From Blastobasis lacticolella (taxonomy: Eukaryota; Arthropoda; Insecta; Lepidoptera; Blastobasidae), in contig LR990041.1 in assembly GCA_905147135.1 (NCBI GenBank), forward strand, positions 20,397,907 to 20,461,906: a DNA stretch of 64,000 nt. The letters run 5' to 3'. The translations under genes were made by a program, and so were the position numbers. Positions 19,091 to 31,060 of the stretch are shown piece by piece. The stretch's first letter is position 1; every line of letters begins with the position of its first letter. Below the pieces are notes generated by a model. The model made no database searches. It was not told the DNA's origin and was given only the letters and a program-made list of their open reading frames with translations.

Positions 19091-20075
19091 ATTCCTTAGC
19101 TTAGTACCGAGCCCAGGTATCTGGTCTGATCAGTTCGTTTTACCTCCTCTTTACCTATGCGAACGGTCTGTACTGTTGCAGGCCAAGTACTCTATCTTCG
19201 CCACATTTATCTTCAGACCGCCGTTCTCAAGCGACTCCTTCCACGTTTTCACCCGTTGGACAAGTCGCCCCTTGTCAAAGTCTGTCACCGCGATATTGTC
19301 AGCATACATGAGTAGCCACGGAGGTACCTCATGATAATCTCGGATGCTGTCTGACAGTACGTCTAAGAGCCCTGGAGTACCCCAACGGTAATAGGGAACG
19401 GGTTGGTGTCACCAACAGCAGTCCTAACTATGGAATCGGAATCGCGGTACATGATAATGTCAATATAGCCCTCAGGTACTGATTTGGATCGCAACGAACA
19501 CCAGATCATCTCACGAGGGACACAGTCAAAGGCCTTCTGCATGTCAAGAAACAGGAAATACAGGGCGTGCTCCTTGATCTGTATCCCTCCATGAGAGTTC
19601 TTAGGGAAAATACGGGGTCCATGGTTCAACAACCCAGCTGAAACCCATACTGACAATCCGAGATTGTACACTCCCGTCGGATTCGAGAGTCCACAATGCG
19701 TTCGAAGAGCTTCATGGTGTGAGACATCACCTTTATACCGCGGTAGTTGGTTCACTCCCGCACTGAACCCTTACCTTTAACGACTGGGGTAATTATATTC
19801 AGCCTCCATTGTTCGGGTATCTTCTCGGTGAGGAGAATGCGGTTATAAAGGTCGTCGTATATCAGGTTACCTTAAGGGTCATTTACACAGCGACAAATGG
19901 AAATATCCTGTGCCGCTTTGACCCTCGATCGTGCCAACTTGTAGTTGAGTTTCTGCCCCTCAGACGATTCCAACTTATTGTATAAAGGACGTAAGTGGTT
20001 TTGTCTAGCCCTGGCTATCGCTCGTTTGGTGGCACGTTTGGCATCCCTGTATGCGGCGTCCAGTAGTATATAGTA
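19090..20075 (-). pseudogene. RTE-clade RT fragment
   Basis: Degenerate RT in several frames. In order: NKLESSEGQKLNYKLARSR near 19.95 kb; NRILLTEKIPEQWRLNIITP; FLFLDMQKAFDCVPREMIW and TVGVLQGS near 19.4-19.55 kb; LLMYADNIAV near 19.31 kb (Asn replaces the second Asp of YADD); KTWKESLENGGLKINVAK; and RYLGSVLS near 19.12 kb, where the L2-like element begins. The AFDxVPRExxW pattern and C-terminal order fit RTE. A frameshift lies near 19.37 kb and a stop near 19.88 kb. The endonuclease is missing. Confidence 0.75.
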
Positions 20076-21290
20076 TCTTGGCTTAAAATATAGTAGGATA
20101 CTGTATTACATAGTAGATTAGGCAATCCTATTCGGAACCTTTATAGCAACTGGCACCTTTAAAACCCTACATCCATGCCTGTAACAGTATGATAAATAAT
20201 AACCCTACGTTTTTATATGAATGTTTCATTTTATTTCAGTATGAATTTTACATTTTAACCCTCTACGAGAGTATCCTGCACGTGCCAGCAAGTGTGAGTA
20301 GGGCAGAGTATACATCCGTTTCATTTAGTCTCTCAATTTGAGCGTATGATGAGTTGGTTTGGTGAGTAAACGTTATACGTCGCTGGTGTGTATGTTGTAT
20401 TTCGTTGGTGTGTTGAAACGTATTTCACTGCAATTTTACTGTGGTTTTCGCATATTACGCTGGTGCTAATTATTTTCTGCAGTAGCCGGAATAATGGCTC
20501 GACTATGTAGACTATGTATGAGGGTGGAAAAGTTTTAGATTATGATTTTAGAATATTAAATTCTGGGGTTACTGTCGAAGTGCGTATATGATGCAGAAGC
20601 GGAATTATGGAATTCATCATAGGGGTTTAAGCTTAAAGTTGCCGTTTTGTTTTCCCATAACATGTATTTAACATAACATGTTAAAAATGGTGATTAATAC
20701 CGAAATCTATTTTGTCTGCAAGATACTAAGTCATTTGAAATAAATAAAAAATAATTTACGTAGAGTATAAACGTGTTTGAAAATTTCATCTTTATTCACG
20801 TCAGCTTTGCTCCTTTACCCGAAAAAATTATAAAGGCATAATAATAATTAAAATATCGAACAGGTTAAATGTTATCAGCAGTTGTTGATATAATGAATAA
20901 CGGCTCATAGAGTATATACCTAAAAGTTTCATAAAGGAAAAGAAAGATAGTAAGAGATTGCAGATGCACCGCATTCGACGCAACTCGGTAAAGACAAGCT
21001 ATAATCCGTCACGTTTGAGTTAACGTTAAATGGCAGCGCCTTCTACAAATCTTTTCGTTGCAGTTTTTAGTAAGCAGTGCACCACCTGTTACAAGTCCTA
21101 CACTGAGAAATAGGATAAGTTCGAAGTACGAAGTTGGAACGAAGTTTTTCCTACTACTTCGTATTTTGAGATAGTTTAGTTTGTCTGTGAGCAATGTAAG
21201 ACTTAGAAATCAGTCTATTTGTTTTAATGCTGCCTGACTAGAATTCTCTATCTAGAGGAGCTAACATTTTCCAGGGAGGATTATGATTTT
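20076..21290. other. AT-rich DNA, no gene seen
   Basis: About 1.2 kb with no credible frame. Two bases of interest are only short inverted or direct motifs that I could not assign. Confidence 0.5.
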
Positions 21291-21296
21291 ACTGCT

Positions 21297-21422
21297 ACCC
21301 TACCGCTACTGCTTACACTATCCAACGCTACGCCACAGCTACGCCAATGCTACGCGATTGTAACTGCATTGCTAAGTCAATGCTACGTAATTGCTACGCC
21401 TTTCTACGACAATGCTACGATA
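21297..21422. repeat. GCTACGC-type minisatellite
   Basis: About ten irregular units based on GCTACG(C) with T/A-rich spacers (for example CAATGCTACGCGATTG, TCAATGCTACGTAATTG). It is degenerate and short. A C-rich, CTACCC-containing patch without clear periodicity lies further on at 21.60-21.72 kb. Confidence 0.6.
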
Positions 21423-21980
21423 CTAATTTAATTCTTGACAATTTCGAATCATGATAATTTGATACTATTGAATTAATTGTTTTTAACATTGACATCAACT
21501 ATTAGTACTTAATTCTATTCATGAAACTATTTTAAATGACGATGTATGATTATTACTACGAATAAATGAATATGAATATGATACTACTACACTTCTGTTA
21601 CGTAGGCGTGCGTATACCGCTACCCAACCTCTACTCTACCTACAGCATCTATACCGCTTCACTACCACTACACTTCCCCCGTGCTACCCCATCCCATACC
21701 CTCCATGTCCCCACCCTAAAGGCGGCCGGTAAATACTCGACACTTAAAAGAAAGACAAAACAAAACTTTCCACAAACACCCGAGATGTCCCGAAGATAAA
21801 ATGCTTTATTACTCTTTTAAAAACTTTATTTATTTCCATTTAAGATTCATTCGAAACAAAGAGACTTCTTGCTTTTTACTGTTCCGTACCTCTGAAGATA
21901 AAAACGGACCCGTCACAGAATCAGTTAGTTAGTAGTCTGTCTGTCGATACTGTTTGTCAGTGAAACAATCGGCAACTTTC

Positions 21981-22274
21981 GGCGTCAGTGGTTAAGGTAT
22001 CCGACTCGTAAGCGAGAGATGTCGGGTTCGAATCCCACTGCAGCCATGTACCAATGACTCATTTCTGAGTTAAGTACGTAAATTGAATGCTAACCGATGC
22101 TCTTACGCTCTCTGACTGAATGTGTAACCATGATACAATCTGGTCAGGTTCCCCTGGTAGCAGGGTCACGGAGGTCAGATGGCAGTCGCTCCACTGTAAT
22201 TATCTGATCCGCTAAATCCTGGATCATGGTCAAGGCAGCACAACCGGGATATTAACGCCAAGATGATAATTATT
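21981..22274 (+). mobile_element. SINE-A, full length, tRNA-derived
   Basis: About 294 bp. The head (21981-22046) is tRNA-like with A box TGGTTAAGGTATCC and B box GGGTTCGAATCCC, the internal Pol III promoter pattern. The body contains GTAACCATGATACAATCTGG, CAGGTTCCCCTGGTAGCAGG and CGGAGGTCAGATGGCAGTCG, ending ATTAACGCCAAGATGATAAT. Other copies: 23886, 24658, 32529, 40703, 41742 and 42527. The head is not a functional tRNA gene, because it continues into the SINE body. Confidence 0.8.
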
Positions 22275-22738
22275 ACTTTGAACAAACTGTGTTTTTATGG
22301 ACAAAATGTGTTAGTTTCGTAAAATGCTTTTAGTTTTACTATATTTATATCTCAATATTATACATTCAATACAATACCCAGTAAGACAATAAGCCCAAAT
22401 CACATGCTAATAAGCATTCTGCGGTCAAGAGTATATCGGTATTGAATATGTTCCATTGAAATTGTGTCTATATGAAACTATATCGTTATATCATTTGGCG
22501 GCGGAGCGCGTTCATACAATTTTGAAGTGACATTTATTGACAGTACGTGCATCGCCGTCGCTTGATTTGACTCAATTAAGTGTCGATGTACTTCACAGCG
22601 TAATCATTAAACAGCGAAAACACTAATCTGCGAATCTCGTTACTGGGTAACATTGCTGCTTCGAAACCACAAAGCATCGATGCACTTTAAGAACCTACCA
22701 ATTTGCAATTTGGTTCGATGACGCATCGCCCTGCTTCC

Positions 22739-22912
22739 TTCATCATCATCACAGCCCATATCAGTCTACTGCAGGATTTAGGGCCTTTCCCACGAAAAAG
22801 AAGGTTATTACCATAATCTCCACGCTTGGCAGGCGAGTTGGAGATCGCAGTTTTATAAATATAACAATAGAAAACGCCGCTGCCCATTTTGAAGCCTACG
22901 GAGACTCAAGAA
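22739..22912 (-). mobile_element. SINE-D, 5'-truncated
   Basis: On the plus strand: TCATCATCATCACAGCCCAT, ACTGCAGGATTTAGGGCC, ATAATCTCCACGCTTGGCAG and AGTTGGAGATCGCAG. The 5' head with GTGTCCGGCAGAG is missing. Confidence 0.65.
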
Positions 22913-23820
22913 ATTTTTTCCCGAAAATGCTTCCTTATTATAAACTTATTTAGTTAGTTTTAAGTATTTTGAATGTGTTATTGGACCAATAAAGATACGT
23001 CAAGGTCTGTGTCTATTTCTATTTACAAAGAAATATTAAAACAACGAATCGCTTAAAGTTATCTCATCCAGACAACCATTTTCAGAAATATTGGTAAAGA
23101 AGATTTACGTAGGCAAATACAATGACATGAAAGTCAGCAAAAATGAATGCTAGAAAATTTGATAAAGAGAAAAGATGATTCTACAACGCCCAAAGTCAAA
23201 AGAATTGTAAAAATTCTGTTGAAAGACGTATTTTCAACCTTTAATCTTTAAACTTTATTTATTTCATAAAGAGAGTATTAATCTATCATCTCTATAGGTA
23301 GGTACTTAAAGGAAAACTCTTTGGAATCGTTTCAAAACACCTGTCCTGCCCCAAAAGATAACATCCTCAAGATAACCGCGCTCCTCTTTCCGAGCGTTAA
23401 ATAGGTAGGTATATTAAAAGAAAATGTTAAAATTTATTTATTACTCAAAATAATATTTTTATACAAAAAAGACTGTCGGAAAAATTTTTACCTTTCAAAG
23501 TTATTTTTATACCACTAAGGTGGCAAACAAGCTAGCGGTCTGCCTGAGTTATACACAATATAAACGAATAAAGTGCACTAATCTGTGTGCCGTAGTTATT
23601 GTGGTTTTATTAATTGAAAATTACATCAATGTTACAATTAATTCATAGATACGTGAAAGAGTCCATGTACAAATTGTGATATTGAATAATTTGACAAATT
23701 AATAATTCCTAATGTTTATTTTCTCTTTACATAACATCGTGAGATGTATCTTTTCAATATACCTAGAACCTGTGCGAGAGATAGGTGTTTGCACTAGATT
23801 TAGACCTATCCTACAGATCA
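22913..23820. other. AT-rich DNA, no gene seen
   Basis: No credible frame. A short LINE-tail-like GGTGGCAAACAAGCTAGCGG lies near 23.52 kb. Confidence 0.5.
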
Positions 23821-23885
23821 CCTTTCCTCCGTTAGTACAGCACTGGAATTATACCGGCATTACATCTCTTATTTCATTATTTTGA

Positions 23886-24117
23886 TGCTCTTATGGTGAG
23901 GGAAAACATTGTGATGAAACCTGCAAATTCAATCAATTGAATTTGTAACCATGATTAAATCTGGTCAGGTTCCCTTGGTAGCAAGGTCACGGAGGTCAGA
24001 TGGTAGTCGCTCCACTGTAATTACCTGATCGCTAAATCCTGGATCATGGTCAAGGCGGACTTCGGGCCCTGGTTGTCGAGAGCACAACCGGAACATTAAC
24101 GTCAAGATGATTAAATT
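23886..24117 (+). mobile_element. SINE-A body copy
   Basis: Begins GATGCTCTTATGGTGAGG and runs through the SINE-A body to AACATTAACGTCAAGATGAT. The tRNA-like head is absent. A 58-bp direct repeat (CTCCGTTAG(T/C)ACAGCACTGG onward) lies at about 23822-23880 and 24168-24225. Confidence 0.7.
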
Positions 24118-24657
24118 TTTTTATTCGTTCATGTTTTGTAAAACTTTACTTGAAAGATAGCCCAGTCTTTTCTCCGTTAGCACAGCACTGGTATTAAACC
24201 GGTATTACATCTCTAATTTCATTAGACCTACAAACTTGTCTCGTAATTTATGACTTTCGAGCTTTTTGCCGAAATAAAACAGAACATTTACAGCGTTTCC
24301 TTGATTGAAAAACGGATCGCAAAGTACGTAAATCAGTTAGTGCTATTGTAAAAAGGATCAACAACATTGTTGTGTCTACCTTGGCTCCGACATAGTATTT
24401 TTACAAGCTTTTATTTAACTTGCAATGTATGTTCGTGTAGCTTGAGCTTCGCAAGTTGAATTAGAACCACTTCTTGGTATTAGATTGAGCTGAAATTGTG
24501 CATAGTTATTGATCTGATAATGGAAACGGGAGGTGGCATCCTCTCATATTTCACCGATACAATATACTCCTAAACTAGACTGAACATGATAAATCGTTCG
24601 TGTTTGAGCTCATTTGATTGGTCTTAAAAAAGTACTGACTCGCCGTACATTGATTGT

Positions 24658-24915
24658 ATAATAATAATAATTGTCTCTGTGTTATGTCCCGATTGTGCTC
24701 TCAGGCATGATTCAGGATTTGGCAGATTAGGTAATCACAGTGGCGGTCATCTGACCTCGTGACCCTGTTAACAGGGGAACCTGACCAGATTGGATCATGG
24801 TTACACATTCAGTCGCCTGAATTGGGTAGGTTCCATCACGATGTTTTCCTTCAACGTAAGAGTATCAGTGAATGTTCAACTAATGTACATAACTCAAAAA
24901 AGAGTCATTGGAACA
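24658..24915 (-). mobile_element. SINE-A copy, head lost
   Basis: Reverse orientation: an (ATT)n-like start, then GTCCCGATTGTGCTCTC, GATTCAGGATTTGGCAGATT, CAGGGGAACCTGACCAGATT and GATCATGGTTACACATTCAG. The tRNA-like head would be to the right and is not recognisable. Confidence 0.7.
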
Positions 24916-25204
24916 TGGCAGCAAGGATTTCGGACATTGACTATTTATTTTGTGAATATTGTTTTGAGAATAATTCTATGGAAACTATCATTTGTTTGAG
25001 CAGAGAGAGACTTCCGCTATAATATCCCTTTTGAGTCATTAAAGTTTCTTATCTGTTTTTCCATTCTAGACTTCTATTATGATAGTTGGCATATCTCGTC
25101 TTTCAGCGCGTTCAATTCAGAACGACTCCACCTCTCAATTGTATGGCCAGTAATATTTTGTTAGTGCATGTCGATCGTCGAAACAGTCCAAACACTCGAG
25201 CTTG

Positions 25205-25730
25205 CGGTAGGCATAGACGGGGCCTTCGTGCTTTTTTAATTGCCTAGGGAGGCACACCGACGGTCGGTCCACTTGATGGAAAGCGGCTTCCGTCGTCCAG
25301 GATATCTACAATTTAAGGGGAGCGGATGCGGTTTCGGCCTTTGAGTTATCTGTAGACATGCCTTTTGAAGAACCCCATGTTATAATGCAAAGGAAATATT
25401 CCACAACTTGCACGTGCGCGGTGAAAAGTTCTCGTACATTAGTTGGATGCCAGGCATTTAGATGATGTGAATGAAATCTATCCCATCGTTGTGGGATGCG
25501 GTGGCGGAACAGTGAGGGATTTTTGGAGGTGTGCGCTTCATCGGCATTCTCTTTATAGTGTCTATCGCTTAGCTTAGAAAAGCGAGACGGATTATTAAAA
25601 TAAATGAATAAAAAAAATAATGTGCTCAACACTTGTTTTTGTTGACATGTCTCCTCAACAATACAATCGAAAGGTGGAGACTTAAATGTCATCGAATTGT
25701 TTATTTTATATTGAAGATACCGAATCATTT
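25205..25730 (-). pseudogene. CR1/Jockey-like RT C-terminal fragment
   Basis: Minus-strand pieces FRHRIPQRWDRFHSHHLNAW, HPTNVRELFTAHVQVVE and, one frame over, FPLHYNMGFFKRHVYR followed by LKGRNRIRSP resemble the common lepidopteran C-terminus after the RT domain. A short 3' UTR with a TTAAAAAAG end follows at about 25.2-25.3 kb. Indels break the frame; the RT core is not present. Confidence 0.6.
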
Positions 25731-26097
25731 GAATTTTCCGCCTATATGTTGTCGACTCAGAACGGCTTATTTGTTATTTTGTACGTATCACGTTGACGTT
25801 AGAATATAGGTAGCAAAACTCGGATGCTTAACTTTAATGCTTAACGCTCGAGATAAGCAAGTGATAAGTTTGCAAACTACCAAAATTGAGGTTTCTCAAG
25901 CCCAAATACACAAACTCACAGAACTCAAACTATGATCAAACTATACTCAAAATTAATTCAGCAAGGAAATTTTACTTAAGTCATACCTGAGTACATTCTC
26001 AATATGAATTTCTCAATTCAGAAATCGGCTGTATAACGCATGATCCATGCCATTTCGAAAAGCGAAGTGTTGGTTTCACTTATTGGTTTGTTAATTA
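25731..26097. other. AT-rich DNA, no gene seen
   Basis: Nothing recognised. Confidence 0.5.
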
Positions 26098-26345
26098 TCA
26101 TTATCAACATCATAGACCGCAACAGTCCAATGCAGGACTTAGGGCCTCTTCCACGGGGAGGTTATTGCTATAATCTCTACGCTTGGCAGTCGGGTTGGAG
26201 ATCGTAAATATAATAATGGAAAACGCGTAGACTACGATGACTCTAGAAGTTTTGCCTCGAAAACATTTGTCTTCTTGTACGACTTCTTCTTCCACAAGTG
26301 TAAGGGGGTTGGTGCTAATCTACTCTGCCGGGCACCACACAGCCT
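26098..26345 (-). mobile_element. SINE-D, near full length
   Basis: Reverse orientation from ATCATTATCAACATCATAG to GCCGGGCACCACACAGCC, so both the tail and the GTGTGGTGCCCGGC head are present. The middle region is diverged from the 4139 copy. Confidence 0.65.
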
Positions 26346-26985
26346 ATAAATTTAGTTTACGTTAATTTTTTATATTTAATTATAGTAAAACAAATATTTG
26401 GGTGCTGTACTGTGTTGTGTCAAGTCAGTGCTGTGTCAATCGTCAAAGCATTAATTTATTATTTATTTATGTCGCATCTAATTTTAGGTTTTTATGTTGT
26501 TTTTATTTTCACGCCAGTACCATTCTCCATTCTATCGGCCAAACAGCAAAGTTGTGATAATAAAAGGAAATATTACCTTCCCATTTGTACATACCAAATA
26601 TTGCTTAATACGGCATTCAGAAGCTGTATTATTTACGAGTATTGCCTCTGTCGGAAGGTAAAAATGACGCGAAAGGTGTAAAATGAATGTTAAAATATTT
26701 ATTTGTTTAGAGACGTCAGTCTTCCTGTAAGACTTTCAGTTTACGTATGTTTCCAACCATTTTTCATTTCGTTTCAGTAAGAATGAGGTTGCCATTACTC
26801 AATTTTATGATTTCCGACATTAATTCTATACGGAATAACCTAACCGACAGAAAAAGTAGGACAAACCCCGACGAAGTTTACTTAAACTCCAATATTTTCT
26901 AAACTACAGAACTGATTTAAAAAAAGTAAATATAAGAACCCTCTCGATTAAACTGGCTTTCAAATAAAAACACCCCTTCTAAATA
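26346..26985. other. AT-rich DNA, no gene seen
   Basis: A plus-strand frame of 89 codons at 26412-26681 has hydrophobic stretches but no recognisable motif and no supporting context. Confidence 0.45.
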
Positions 26986-26989
26986 ATAA

Positions 26990-28290
26990 TAATAAGTCTT
27001 TATTTGATAAGCCAGTTAAAACTCAATACAATAATTATATCTAATTAATAGTACATTATGGCCAAGTAAATTATTTATGTCCCCTGATTCTCAAGCTAAG
27101 TGAAACTTGTGTTGTGAGAATCAGTGGTTCCACACTGTGTCTGCCACAATAATTTGCAAACTGACATTATGCCTGTTCTTATGTACATTATAAAACAAAC
27201 AAAGAGAAAATAAAAAAAAAGTTAAGCAAAATAATCTAGAGAGTGTATTTGGTTGTGTGTGTGTGTATGTATGTATAAATGTATGTATGCGCGTGTGTGT
27301 GTTTATCGCGTGTTTCTCTCATAAAATAAGCTTGCTACTGACCTCTAACTGAGCATTCCTTTCTACAACTGAACCTGACCCACTGCTAGCCAGTCTGTTA
27401 CGTTACAGTTCTCGTATATGTATGAGTGTGTGTATGTATGTGTGTGTATGTATGTCACGATTATATACATCAATACAACACATCATCATATCACTATTTA
27501 GCTAACTAGTTATATGAGTAGTTCCACAGTACTGCTATAGTCTTGTAGTTTAAGCCATTCTTTTAAATTTTGTTTAAGATTATGCGAGTTCAGTGAGTTG
27601 AGTTTAAGAATTCCGTCGACTTTGTTATACATTTTCGCACTTATGTATTTGTACTGCCTTCCGGCATAGGATGTTCGACAAATCTCTTTGGGGCAGGCTT
27701 GTTTCATTTGTCTACCTGGTTTAGGGTCGTGTATTAATGGGGTAGTAGAGTGGCGTCGTAGTAAGCATCGCATTATATAAATTTGCCTAACAGTTAGGAC
27801 TCCAGTTTCTTCATAATGAGCGTGCGTAGTCTAAACGGTTTACGATTTGCAATTTTAAGTACTGCCCGTTGGGCCCTCTCAAGAGTCAAACATATGGTTT
27901 TAGCCGCACCACCCCAAACCGAAATACAGTAGGATAACAAAGATTCACAGAGAGCAGTGTAGACCATGTTAAGAATGAATTTATTTGCTGAATCTCTCAA
28001 CTTTTTAAAGACAAAAATCAGTTTTCTGACACTATTTGTCAACTGATTTACGTGTGGATACCACGTGAGACATTCATCAACCACCACTCCTAGATATTTA
28101 ATAGTAGATACCCGGCTGAGAGCGGGACAACAATAGTCCGCATCATCGAAGCAACTGTGAGCCCTTACATTGACAGAGTGCTCGGTTGGCAAAAGATGTT
28201 TTCTTAGACCAAATGTGATATATTTCGTCTTATCTGCATTGAGAGTCAAAAGATTTGCAGAAAGCCATTTAGCGGCTTGAGAAAAAAAGA
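26990..28290 (-). pseudogene. CR1-group LINE, RT C-terminal part and 3' UTR
   Basis: Minus-strand element, 5'-truncated. Coding pieces: QAAKWLSANLLTLNADKTKY and TIKYLGVVVDECLTWYPHVN (RT palm-to-thumb region downstream of YADD, which is missing), SYCISVWGGAAKT, then after a frame change near 27.78 kb a terminal piece ending YNKVDGILKLNSLN. The 3' UTR (about 27.0-27.5 kb) ends in a TTATTATTATT-type tail. Closest in style to CR1/Daphne/Jockey-like RTs; I cannot choose between them by eye. Confidence 0.65.
27241..27465. repeat. GT/GTAT-rich microsatellite patches
   Basis: Irregular (GT)n and (GTAT)n runs at about 27241-27305 and 27415-27460, inside the 3' UTR of the CR1-group fragment. The intervening 110 bp is not repetitive. 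Confidence 0.7.
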
Positions 28291-28294
28291 AAAT

Positions 28295-28954
28295 CAGTCC
28301 ATCCGTTTGACAGCTACACAAAGCCACAGATACACGGATATACACGTCAAACTTATTACACCTCTCTTTTTCAGACAGACAAAGCCACAGATACGCACGT
28401 CAACCTTACAATAACCCTTTTCTTCATCGGTGTTTAAAAATAAACAGCAGGAAGAAAATACAGCCTTGTTGGCGAAGTATTTCACACGGTTCGAAGAAAT
28501 AGTTATGTTTATTTTAAATACAATGCGGAGGCGAAAAAAATTAAATGCTATTTTCGAGATAACCTCTTTTTTGAAAATGTACCTAACAGCGCATCGCCGT
28601 TTCCCTGAGCCTAAAATTTTGAAAAGTTTCTTAAAATACACAAGTGAGTATCATAAAAGTCGCAAACAATTCCTGATCTGTAAACAATTATGTCGATATA
28701 AAAGATAAGAGTTCGTGACCTTTACAAAATGGGGCATCGATCCTTGTATCCTCATAAAGAATTTTAGAAATCCCTGCGAGACCGGGATGAAGTATGGCCG
28801 GAAATATTTCCTGGAAAATAAGCGAGAGCATGCAAAAATGAAATAGGGACCGAAATTACAAAAAAATTAGATAAGTATCTTCCACAAATAGCGGAATGTG
28901 TGTTTATAGTAAATAACGTTGGTTGTAGTTTGGCTATGTCCGTCTGTCTATCTA
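28295..28954. other. No gene; duplicated 15-mer
   Basis: AAAGCCACAGATAC occurs twice (about 28320 and 28381) within a segment resembling weak insect repeat DNA. A 92-codon plus-strand frame at 28430-28708 is Lys/Arg-rich with no recognisable domain. Confidence 0.4.
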
Positions 28955-29290
28955 ATGTACGTTTTAATAGAAAATAGCAACAGTAGAGCACGTTATGCAT
29001 AAGTATTATCCACAGATATCTCAATAAATTGACTTATTTAACATATTATCCACAGAATTTTTGTCTTCGTGTTTCCATTTGCCATCAGCCCGTTGGCTAT
29101 AATCAGATTGTTTACCGATCTTGGGACTTAAGGGCGCACATCCTATGACGTGGCTACCCATTACATTACATCCACAGAAATTTTATGAAGATCTGTATTT
29201 ATTTCAATAAGTGAATTTATTTAGATTTATGTGGAAAATACTTATCGATAACGTGCTCTATTTTCGTTATTTTCCATAGAAACGTACTGT
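28955..29290. mobile_element. Palindromic MITE
   Basis: Arms at about 28955-29040 and 29205-29290 are inverted copies: GTAGAGCACGTTATGCATAA and its partner TTATCGATAACGTGCTCTAT share 'TAGAGCACGTTA(T)..ATAAGTATT.TCCACA'. Total about 335 bp. No coding capacity. The likely status is a non-autonomous DNA transposon; the target duplication is not clear. Confidence 0.6.
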
Positions 29291-30311
29291 ATTTAGCAGT
29301 TCTACTTGTACATTCGCTTGTGCCCGGAATTTTCCACGAATATTTGGCTAAACCTTTTTGTGATGATACGGAATAAGTTTACAACTAACCAGATAAATGC
29401 AAAACTTATTTATATAATGTCCTTTGTATGTAATGTATAAGTTGTAAATAAAATTGTTATTTTAAAGTGTACTAAAAAGAAAAAATATCACAACAACATG
29501 CTACATGCGTGAAATCGTGCCATGTATCATGTATCATCTTTGTATTCGGACTGATTAATAAAGGTACATATTATTTTAGTAGATAAAATTAGGTAAAAGC
29601 AGTATTTACGACATATCGCGGGCGAGCTAATAAAGCATGAGTATTGCGAAACACTCCATACTTAACTCCCGAGCGTATCGAGGAAGTTATGTAGAGTCCT
29701 CAATAAAGCGTGGGATTCAAGCTACCCTAGACTGAGACAGGGTTTATCCCTATCTTTCTGTAAGACATTAAAGAGTCAGGGCAGCAAATACCGTTTTACG
29801 TTTCACACTCTTTTGAAGACAGTAATAAAGAATAGTTATTGGTACAAACAACACCACTACAATATTGAAAAAGACGCGAGACATACAAAAAGACATTAGA
29901 AGTAAACAATCACCACATAAAATATCTAGATAAAATAACTACACAAAGCCGACTGGATATTACATAACTTGTTCTGTTGTGATGGTGTTTGTCTAAGAAG
30001 GACCTCACGTAGCATTGCCCCGACTTGAAACGGAGCGCTGATTCTCGGTGAGATCTGCAATATTTGCAATCGCGCTTTTATGTGTCTTGCTTATGGTGAA
30101 TACGAATCCACTTTATTTGCGTTAACATTATAATCGGACATTGTTGAGCAGGAGATGTTAAAAACGTTTAGTCCTACTTGATTTTTCTTGCGTTATAAAA
30201 AATAAAATAAATAATAAATAAAAAGTTAATTCAGTAGGACCTTACGAGTAGATACATTGTTTTTGCAATAAACTTCCCATCTACAGAGTAGTTACTTTTA
30301 TTTATACACTC
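29291..30311. other. AT-rich DNA, no gene seen
   Basis: No credible frame or recognised element in about 1 kb. Confidence 0.5.
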
Positions 30312-30496
30312 CAACCACCCAGAGGTCCCAGGTTCAAATCCCGGCAGACCAGAAATTGAAATGATGAATTTTTATTTCTGTTACGGGTTTGGTATCATAA
30401 GTATATATTAAAAAAGTATGTAAGTAGTTTATCAGTTATCTAGCACCCATAACACAAGATTTGCTTACTTTGGGGCCAGATGGCGCTGTGTGAATT
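30312..30496 (+). mobile_element. SINE-B, partial head
   Basis: B-box-like CCAGGTTCAAATCCCGGC, core GAAATTGAAATGATGAATTT, and tail TGGGGCCAGATGGCGCTGTG. The A-box half of the head is missing. Confidence 0.65.
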
Positions 30497-30965
30497 ATGT
30501 TATTTAATTTAGCTGATCACATTACATACATCATATGGCACATTGATTATTCGTAAATGTTATTGACCGTTTTGATAATAGCAAGTTACTCCACCAACAA
30601 GAGCGAGGCTCTTTTTATGACGATGATATTATTACAATCTGATCTCACATCCCTAAAAATGTATTCCCTGATTGCCTACTATACGTCGATCCTCGCAATT
30701 TCTCACCAGTCGATAGCATGATCTGGACCCTGGCGCATCTTCATTCGCGACCGACCGTTTTTATTGCCGTATTTTTACATAAACCCCACATAAAACTAAT
30801 TTATGGTTACTAGAAGAAATCTACTTACTATCCGCGAGTTGGCACTGCGAGGAAACAATTTTAATATTCTGACTTTAAGAAATATAGGATGGAGGATGTT
30901 GAGGATGGATGTTGAATGTTACGTTTATATGTAGATTATAGAGTAAAATAAAAAAAATTGCCATT

Positions 30966-31060
30966 GCTTTTTTTTTATGTTATACGCCAGACAAACAGGC
31001 AAGCCGATAGCACCTGATGGAAAGTTGTCACTGCCGCCTATAGACATCAACAACACCAGG
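30966..31060 (-). repeat. SINE-C 3' tail copy
   Basis: A T-run then TATGTTATACGCCAGACAAA, CAGGCAAGCC, and CACCTGATGGAAAGTTGTCA: the reverse complement of the SINE-C 3' end. The 5' part is absent. Confidence 0.6.

Noticed and set aside
21981..22046. Possible tRNA gene
   Set aside because: A and B boxes are present, but the segment continues into a SINE body shared by six other loci and the cloverleaf stems pair poorly.
27241..27465. Possible CRISPR-like or satellite array
   Set aside because: Only dinucleotide and tetranucleotide slippage repeats; no constant repeat with unique spacers.
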